Below are positions 51,699 through 57,086 of a stretch of DNA of 57,086 nucleotides, piece after piece. The notes under the pieces are model-generated. The model had not been told where the DNA came from. It made no database searches and saw only the letters and a program-made list of their open reading frames with translations. The stretch covers positions 1 through 57,086 of the forward strand of contig DERO01000001.1 in assembly GCA_002360945.1 (NCBI GenBank). The letters are read 5' to 3'. This stretch comes from Leclercia adecarboxylata. GTDB taxonomy: Bacteria; Pseudomonadota; Gammaproteobacteria; Enterobacterales; Enterobacteriaceae. The position numbers were made by a program, and so were the translations under genes. Position 1 is the stretch's first letter, and every line of letters begins with the position of its first letter.

Positions 51699-53207
51699 TT
51701 AGGCGCTAGCCTGCTTCACCGAAGGCAATTTCGTCACCAGTCGCAGAGAGCCGGTTAATCCTTCCAGCTGGAAATGGGGGCGCAGGAAGAATTTGGCTTC
51801 GTAATACCCCGGGTTGCCTTCCACTTCTTCCACCACGACTTCGGCTGCAGCCAGAGGACGGCGCGCCTTAGTCTGCTGTGAAGAATTCACCGGATCGGCA
51901 TCGACATAGTGCATGATCCACTCATTCAGCCAGCGCTGCATGTCCTCGCGCTCTTTGAAGGAACCAATCTTGTCGCGCACGATACATTTCAGGAAGTGCG
52001 CAAAGCGGGAGCAGGCAAAGAGATAAGGCAGGCGTGCCGATAGGTTGGCATTTGCGGTAGCATCGGGATCGTAATATTCCTGCGGCTTCTGTAGCGACTG
52101 TGCCCCAATAAAGGCGGCGTAGTCGGTATTCTTACGATGGATTAGCGGGATGAATCCGAGCTTCGAAAGTTCCGCTTCACGACGATCGCTGATAGCAATT
52201 TCGGTTGGGCACTTCATATCTACGCCGCCATCATCGGTCGGGAAGGTATGACAAGGCAGGCTCTCAACGGTACCGCCGGATTCCACACCGCGGATCATCG
52301 TGCACCAACCATAGTATTTAAATGAACGATTGATATTCACGGCCATCGCGTAGGCTGCGTTGCTCCACACGTATCTGCGATGGTCAGAGCCATCGGTGTC
52401 TTCTTCAAAATTGAACGCATCAACCGGGTTGGTCTTAATGCCATAGGGCAAGCGTGCCAGGAAACGCGGCATGGCAAGACCGAGATAACGCGAATCCTCA
52501 CTGGCACGCAGCGAATTCCACGGCGCATATTCCAGATTTTGCGTGACGATCTTGGTCAGATCACGTGGGTTCGCCAGCTCCTGCCATGAATCCATCTGCA
52601 GAGAAGTAGGAGCGGCACCAGCAATAAACGGCATGTGCGCTGCCGATGCAACCCGAGCGACAGAACCGAGTAAGTCAACATCAGGTGGAGTGTGATCGAA
52701 GTAATAATCTGCAATCATGCAGCCATAAGGCTCACCGCCTAATTGCCCATATTCCTCTTCGTAGATTTGTTTGAACAGTGGGCTCTGATCCCAGGCGATC
52801 CCTTTATGGCGCTTCATACTCCGCCGTAGATCTTCCTTGGACAGGTTCATAAAGCGGATTTTAAGATGCTCATCCACTTCAGTATTGGACACCAGGTGAA
52901 ACAGACCACGCCAGGACGACTCCAGTTTCTGGAAAGGATCGCTATGCAAAATAAGGTTGATCTGTTCAGACAACTTGCGATCGATTTCAGCGATGATCGA
53001 TTCAATGCTTTTATAGGCATCGTCACTGAGGGTAACGGAGTTTGACAGTGCCTGTTCCGCCAGGGTTTTGACAGCCTGCTCAACAGCTTTGGCCGCCTGG
53101 TCAGTTTTGGGTTTGAATTCTTTGGTCAGAAGATTGCTGAAATCGGAATCCGCTACCGGGCGTTCAGCCAGCGCTGCATCGGAATACTGCTGAGACTTGC
53201 TTACCAT
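51699..53207 (-). CDS. tssC: type VI secretion contractile sheath large subunit TssC (VipB)
   Basis: TssC forms the sheath with TssB around the Hcp tube. The 502-residue product has the family blocks LESSWRGLFHLVSNTEVDEH, LKIRFMNLSKEDL, EEYGQLGGEPYGCMIADYYF and, near the end, ARRPLAAAEVVVEEVEGNPG and AKFFLRPHFQLEGLTGSLRL. It lies 43 bases after tssB on the same strand. No frame disruption is seen. Confidence 0.96.
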   Translation of the reverse strand: MVSKSQQYSDAALAERPVADSDFSNLLTKEFKPKTDQAAKAVEQAVKTLAEQALSNSVTLSDDAYKSIESIIAEIDRKLSEQINLILHSDPFQKLESSWRGLFHLVSNTEVDEHLKIRFMNLSKEDLRRSMKRHKGIAWDQSPLFKQIYEEEYGQLGGEPYGCMIADYYFDHTPPDVDLLGSVARVASAAHMPFIAGAAPTSLQMDSWQELANPRDLTKIVTQNLEYAPWNSLRASEDSRYLGLAMPRFLARLPYGIKTNPVDAFNFEEDTDGSDHRRYVWSNAAYAMAVNINRSFKYYGWCTMIRGVESGGTVESLPCHTFPTDDGGVDMKCPTEIAISDRREAELSKLGFIPLIHRKNTDYAAFIGAQSLQKPQEYYDPDATANANLSARLPYLFACSRFAHFLKCIVRDKIGSFKEREDMQRWLNEWIMHYVDADPVNSSQQTKARRPLAAAEVVVEEVEGNPGYYEAKFFLRPHFQLEGLTGSLRLVTKLPSVKQASA

Positions 53208-53250
53208 AAATAAATGTTCCTCAATTTATTTCAATACAGGTGCGTGACTA

Positions 53251-53799
53251 TCAGAGAGAAGCATCTTCGGGCATGATCGTGTTCCCTTCAGCATTGGTCT
53301 GGGGCTTTGGCGTTTTGACCAGTGCCTGCAACAGCGCCGGATCCTGCAGAAGGCGGTTGACCAGGCCTTCTGCACCGGATTTACCATCCATATAGGTTTG
53401 CAGGTTCGCCAGCTGCGTCCGCGCATCCAGCAACTGTTTAAGTGCATCCACTTTTTGGGCAACATTTGCTGGTGAAAAATCGTCCATGCTCTCGAAAGTG
53501 ATATCGACCATCAGCTGTCCTTCACCCGACAGGGTATTGGGCACTGCAAACGCGATGCGCGGCTGAAGCGCTTTCATCCGCTCATCGAAATTATCGATGT
53601 CGATTGTCAGGAATTTACGCTCGGCAATTGGCGGCAAATCCTCCCTGGGTTTACCGGACAAATCGGCGAGTACCGCCATTACGAAAGGCAATTCGATTTT
53701 TTTCTCAGACCCGTATATTTCTACGTCGTACTCGATCTGCACCCGCGGCGCACGATTACGTTGGATGAATTTTTGGGCACTGCTATTGGATACCGCCAT
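53251..53799 (-). CDS. tssB: type VI secretion contractile sheath small subunit TssB (VipA)
   Basis: The 182-residue partner of TssC starts with SSAQKFIQRNRAPRVQIEYD and has KKIELPFVMAVLADLSGKPR, LPPIAERKFLTIDIDNFDER and ITFESMDDFSPANVAQKV, all typical of VipA. The last 35 residues after VKTP are polar. It is 49 bases after tssH and 43 before tssC. Confidence 0.96.
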   Translation of the reverse strand: MAVSNSSAQKFIQRNRAPRVQIEYDVEIYGSEKKIELPFVMAVLADLSGKPREDLPPIAERKFLTIDIDNFDERMKALQPRIAFAVPNTLSGEGQLMVDITFESMDDFSPANVAQKVDALKQLLDARTQLANLQTYMDGKSGAEGLVNRLLQDPALLQALVKTPKPQTNAEGNTIMPEDASL

Positions 53800-53848
53800 A
53801 TCTGATTCCTGTATGTGTCATCAAACCAACGCTGGCCTGAGCCAGCCA

Positions 53849-56533
53849 TCAAATTCGCTGTGAGGAACGTTGGCCCGTTCCATCAACAGGCTGCATATGG
53901 AACACCAGAGGGCTCTCCGGGTGATCGGGATCGAGTGCGATTTCGATACGTTCCAGCGTGCGTTTTTCCGTCAGGGCCTGGAGCCAGGAGCGCGACAGTG
54001 CCGGCAAAATGTGTTGATCGATATAACCAATCAATAAGCGGGCACCGGTTTCATGCATCGGGCAGTGCCCGATGATATGGGCCACCAGCTCATCGCCGTA
54101 CATCAGCTCAATGCCATGCTGTTCCTGCATCCGCTCTACAATGCGATCCAGATGCAATCGGGCGATATCACCCAGCACACTATCAGCAAGCGGCAGGTAG
54201 GGAACGATCGTCAGGCGCCCAATAAAGGCTGCGGGGAAATGTTTGCGTAACTCCGGCATCAGCGCCTCTTTTAATGCGCTCCAGTCGGGCATCAATGCAG
54301 GGTCGTCGTATAACTGGGAAACACGTTCCGAGCCGACATTGCTGGTTAGCAAAATTGTCGTGTTTCTGAAATCGATATGCAGGCCTTCACCGTCCTTCAT
54401 CGCACCCTTATCGAAAACCTGATAGAAAATTTCATGGACGTCACGGTGCGCTTTCTCTATTTCATCAAGCAGGACTACGCTGTAAGGGCGACGGCGTACC
54501 GCCTCGGTCAACACTCCCCCTTCACCGTAACCAACATAGCCGGGAGGCGCCCCCTTAAGGGTCGAAACGGTATGTGACTCCTGAAATTCACTCATGTTGA
54601 TGGTGATCAGATTTTGCTCGCCACCATACATGGCCTCAGCCAACGCCAGTGCCGTTTCTGTTTTGCCGACGCCAGAGGGCCCTACCAGTAAGAAAACGCC
54701 AACGGGTTTATTCGGGTCGGTAAGCCCCGAGCGGGCGGTTTGGATGCGTTCGCCGATTTGTACCAGCGCATTGTCCTGCCCGATAACCCGCCGGGCGAGT
54801 TGTACGGGTAAATCAAGGACCGCACTGGCTTCATCTTTCACCATGCGGCCCACAGGAATGCCCGTCCAGTCCGACACGATAGCTGCGACAACGGCCGCAC
54901 TGACCTCAGGAAAAATCTGAGCTGAATCCCCCTGTAACGCATGTAGCGCTGCGCTAAGTTCAGGTAACTGCGCCTGTTTTTCCTGTTCATTGCCACTCTG
55001 GCTAAGTGCCCGGGCAGCCAGTAGTTCCTGTACAGCCTGTAATTCCTGTTGCCAGCGCGCCTCACTCTCTTCCAGCTCCTGGAACAGTGTTGCCAGGCGC
55101 GCCTTAATACGGTCCAGAGCGTCAGTTTTAATACCGATACTGTGCTGCTTTTCCAGCAGTTCCTGTTCGGTTTGTGCCGCTTGAATTTGCTGGCGCAGAT
55201 ACTGCACCGCAGTCGGAGGCGTGTGCAGTGATAACGCAACGCGCGCACCGGCTGTATCCAGCAAGCTGATAGCTTTATCGGGGAGTTGCCGAGAAGGGAT
55301 ATAACGGTGCGAAAGCCTGACTGCAGCCCGAACGGCCTCATCAAGAACAAGCACGCCGTGATGCGATTCAAAGGTTGTCGCTAATCCGCGCACCATCTCT
55401 ATGGCAGCAGCCTCTTCAGGCTCCGCCACCTGCAGCAGTTGAAAACGGCGGGTCAAAGCCGGGTCTTTTTCAATGTGCCTTTTATATTCGCTCCACGTTG
55501 TGGCACCAATGGTGCGTAGCGTTCCGCGTGCCAGCGCAGGTTTCAGTAGATTGGCCGCATCACCGGTGCCCGATGCACCGCCTGCGCCGACCAGGGTATG
55601 TACCTCGTCAACAAACAGAATCACCGGTTTGGGCGAACGTGCGGCTTCTTCCAGAACGGATTTCAGCCGCGACTCAAATTCGCCTTTCATGCTGGCACCC
55701 GCCAGCAAAGCCCCCACATCCAACGTTAGCAGGCGGACCTCTGCCAGACTTGGGGGAACTTCTCCCAGGGCAATCGCCCGCGCAAACCCTTCTACCACCG
55801 CAGTCTTGCCCACGCCCGCTTCGCCCGTGAGCAGCGGATTGTTCTGCCGACGGCGCAGTAAAATATCAACCATTGTGCGAATTTCATGTTCACGGCCAAT
55901 CACCGGATCAATCAAACCTTGTCGGGCCTGCTCAGTCAGATCGCCGCAATAACGTGCCAGTGCGGATTTGCCATCCTGACTATTCACAGCTATCGACTGG
56001 CTTGCTTCTCCGGGCATTGCGGGCGTAAAACAGGACCCATCATAGGGACTATCCTGAGCCTCCGGAGAAGCGGAGACCAGATCGGGCAATAATTCAGTCA
56101 GGCCTTCCTGCGGAATTTTTCCAAACGAGGGAGAAATACTCAGCAATACTCTGCGTAATTCCGGCGTTATGATCAGCGCCAGAAATAACCATGCACCGCG
56201 AATTTTAAAATCATCAAATGTCAGCGTGGCATAAATCCATGCACGCTCGACCGCTTGATCAATATGGTGGGAAAAATCACTCACAGACGTTGCACCAGCG
56301 GGTAATAACAGCAGTGCGCCAGAAATATCCTGTTCAAGATGCACTGCATCAATATCAAAATGCCGGAGAATACGAATTATGTCGCTATCGTTTATCTGGA
56401 TTATCTGATGCAGCCAGTGCACCAGTTCAACATACGGATTTCCGCGTAGTTTGCAGAACGCAGTGGCGGACTCCATCCCACTGAAAAGAAAGGTATTAAG
56501 CTTGCCAAACAAGGCCTGACGCGAGATATCCAT
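53849..56533 (-). CDS. tssH: type VI secretion ATPase TssH (ClpV)
   Basis: ClpV is the AAA+ ATPase that takes apart contracted sheath for reuse. The 894-residue product has an N-terminal domain that binds TssC, a first AAA module with Walker A GEAGVGKT (237-244) and Walker B ILFVDE (305-310), a coiled-coil middle region (about 440-530) and a second AAA module with Walker A GPSGVGKT (618-625). The pore-loop segment GPPGYVGYGEGG is changed to GAPPGYVGYGEGG. It is the first gene of the minus-strand run, facing vgrG across 301 bases of AT-rich DNA. Confidence 0.96.
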   Translation of the reverse strand: MDISRQALFGKLNTFLFSGMESATAFCKLRGNPYVELVHWLHQIIQINDSDIIRILRHFDIDAVHLEQDISGALLLLPAGATSVSDFSHHIDQAVERAWIYATLTFDDFKIRGAWLFLALIITPELRRVLLSISPSFGKIPQEGLTELLPDLVSASPEAQDSPYDGSCFTPAMPGEASQSIAVNSQDGKSALARYCGDLTEQARQGLIDPVIGREHEIRTMVDILLRRRQNNPLLTGEAGVGKTAVVEGFARAIALGEVPPSLAEVRLLTLDVGALLAGASMKGEFESRLKSVLEEAARSPKPVILFVDEVHTLVGAGGASGTGDAANLLKPALARGTLRTIGATTWSEYKRHIEKDPALTRRFQLLQVAEPEEAAAIEMVRGLATTFESHHGVLVLDEAVRAAVRLSHRYIPSRQLPDKAISLLDTAGARVALSLHTPPTAVQYLRQQIQAAQTEQELLEKQHSIGIKTDALDRIKARLATLFQELEESEARWQQELQAVQELLAARALSQSGNEQEKQAQLPELSAALHALQGDSAQIFPEVSAAVVAAIVSDWTGIPVGRMVKDEASAVLDLPVQLARRVIGQDNALVQIGERIQTARSGLTDPNKPVGVFLLVGPSGVGKTETALALAEAMYGGEQNLITINMSEFQESHTVSTLKGAPPGYVGYGEGGVLTEAVRRRPYSVVLLDEIEKAHRDVHEIFYQVFDKGAMKDGEGLHIDFRNTTILLTSNVGSERVSQLYDDPALMPDWSALKEALMPELRKHFPAAFIGRLTIVPYLPLADSVLGDIARLHLDRIVERMQEQHGIELMYGDELVAHIIGHCPMHETGARLLIGYIDQHILPALSRSWLQALTEKRTLERIEIALDPDHPESPLVFHMQPVDGTGQRSSQRI

Positions 56534-56834
56534 TTTCCCCTGCCCTCCTCCATGAGATGTTATCCAGTCAATATAATTCCCGAAAAACTGGCCCCGGAGT
56601 TATATTTAAACACTGCCATTCAAATAATATCAATCCTTTGAAAACCTCGTTGACAACACTAACATCATAAAATAAATTTGCGCAATACATTTATGACATT
56701 AAGATTTTGCTGTCGGACACCTTATATTTGCGGAGTAAATGAAATGGGCGCAAATTATTATAAAAACTGACTGTCGAATTATCATATATATATAAAAAGG
56801 TCCGCAAACATATCGTCAGGCAAAGGAGTAAGCC
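56534..56834. promoter_or_regulatory. tssH-vgrG divergent promoter region
   Basis: This 301-base AT-rich stretch separates divergent tssH and vgrG and must hold the promoters of both. No gene is seen; a minus-strand frame crossing it from within vgrG (56691-57041) is a shadow. It has runs of A and T such as ATATATATATAAAAAG before vgrG, the kind of DNA that H-NS binds. Confidence 0.5.
56650..56678 (+). promoter_or_regulatory. candidate sigma-70 promoter for vgrG
   Basis: TTGACA (56650-56655) and TAAATT (56673-56678) are spaced by 17 bases, a perfect -35 with a 4/6 -10. It would give a leader of about 150 bases to vgrG. Confidence 0.4.
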
Positions 56835-57086
56835 ATGAGTTTTCAGCCGCTGACGGATAAAAAGGGCGCAACCGGTATTATTCCGGACACTGTCGGGTCC
56901 GGGGCCCGCGATATTTTGGACACCCTTTCCGCGACGGGCGGCGGCACCCGCACCGTCACCGTCAGCGGCGCCGCCATCCCCCCCGGCGTGCTGACCTTTG
57001 CCAGCCTCACGGGCACCGAAACCCTGAGCGAACTGTTTCATTACACCCTGCGGCTTAAAACACCCGACGCCCTCAACACGGGCTAC
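56835..57086 (+). CDS. vgrG: type VI spike protein VgrG (TssI), N-terminal part only
   Basis: The frame from the ATG at 56835, after AAGGAG, is open to the window end for 84 codons. The peptide has the VgrG N-terminal beginning of the gp27-like domain: [20 protein letters not shown] then TLRLKTPD. The 45 residues before it form a Gly/Ala/Thr-rich leader ([20 protein letters not shown]) longer than in many VgrG proteins. VgrG trimers form the spike on the Hcp tube. The right edge of the window cuts the gene, so any C-terminal effector domain is unseen. Confidence 0.88.
   Translation, partial: MSFQPLTDKKGATGIIPDTVGSGARDILDTLSATGGGTRTVTVSGAAIPPGVLTFASLTGTETLSELFHYTLRLKTPDALNTGY

Noticed and set aside
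1..57086. CRISPR arrays, tRNA or rRNA genes, insertion sequences
   Set aside because: No regularly spaced repeats, no cloverleaf-like genes and no transposase or integrase frames were recognised on either strand.

Overview
The window is chromosomal DNA of a member of the Enterobacteriaceae (gammaproteobacteria). Gene order from rppH through mutH, ygdR, tas, lplT, aas, omrA, galR, lysA, lysR, racD (ygeA), araE, kduD, kduI and yqeF follows the Escherichia coli K-12 backbone as I know it, and the proteins are close to their E. coli counterparts. Accessory content (oligogalacturonide use, an SPI-6-like type VI secretion system) suggests a plant- or environment-associated genus such as Enterobacter, Lelliottia, Leclercia, Kosakonia or Klebsiella; the genus cannot be fixed from the sequence alone.

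Layout. (1) 1-6.75 kb: core genes rppH (cut by the window edge), mutH, ygdR, tas, lplT-aas, and one OmrA/OmrB-type small RNA. Two perfect DnaA boxes and one near-match precede mutH. The ygdQ gene found between mutH and ygdR in E. coli is absent. (2) 7.0-14.6 kb: galR and lysA, adjacent in E. coli, are separated by a beta-glucoside module: PTS EIIC, GH1 6-phospho-beta-glucosidase, a UxuR-like GntR regulator, a GNAT acetyltransferase and a divergent LacI-type regulator with two matching operators. (3) 14.7-30.1 kb: lysR, racD, then a pectin-fragment locus built around the conserved araE-kduID-yqeF block: kdgF, togMNAB, two oligogalacturonate lyase genes, kduI, kduD and the outer-membrane porin kdgM. 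At least six KdgR-like palindromes mark these units as one regulon. (4) 30.3-34.4 kb: an M20 amidohydrolase with an orphan periplasmic binding protein, a cupin, and a divergent LysR/PACE efflux pair. (5) 34.4-57.1 kb: a type VI secretion locus (tssA, G, F, E, tagJ, tagH, tagF, tssM, minor genes, tssL, K, J, hcp, an effector/immunity cassette, tssC, B, H) on the minus strand, with vgrG divergent and cut by the right edge.

How the genes work together. KdgM would admit oligogalacturonides through the outer membrane, TogMNAB would import them, Ogl would cleave dimers to unsaturated monomer, KdgF would linearise it, and KduI then KduD would convert it to 2-keto-3-deoxygluconate; no extracellular pectinase and no KDG kinase/aldolase is present here. 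In the T6SS locus all thirteen core Tss components are recognisable, together with a BPSL0067-family putative peptidoglycan hydrolase and two exported neighbours that are immunity candidates.

The most unusual points are in the tssL-tssM interval: a well-positioned 26-codon ORF not obvious from length-based gene calling, and a small membrane-protein gene that appears inactivated by a one-base change in a T run plus an in-frame amber codon. I found no tRNA, rRNA, CRISPR array or transposase.
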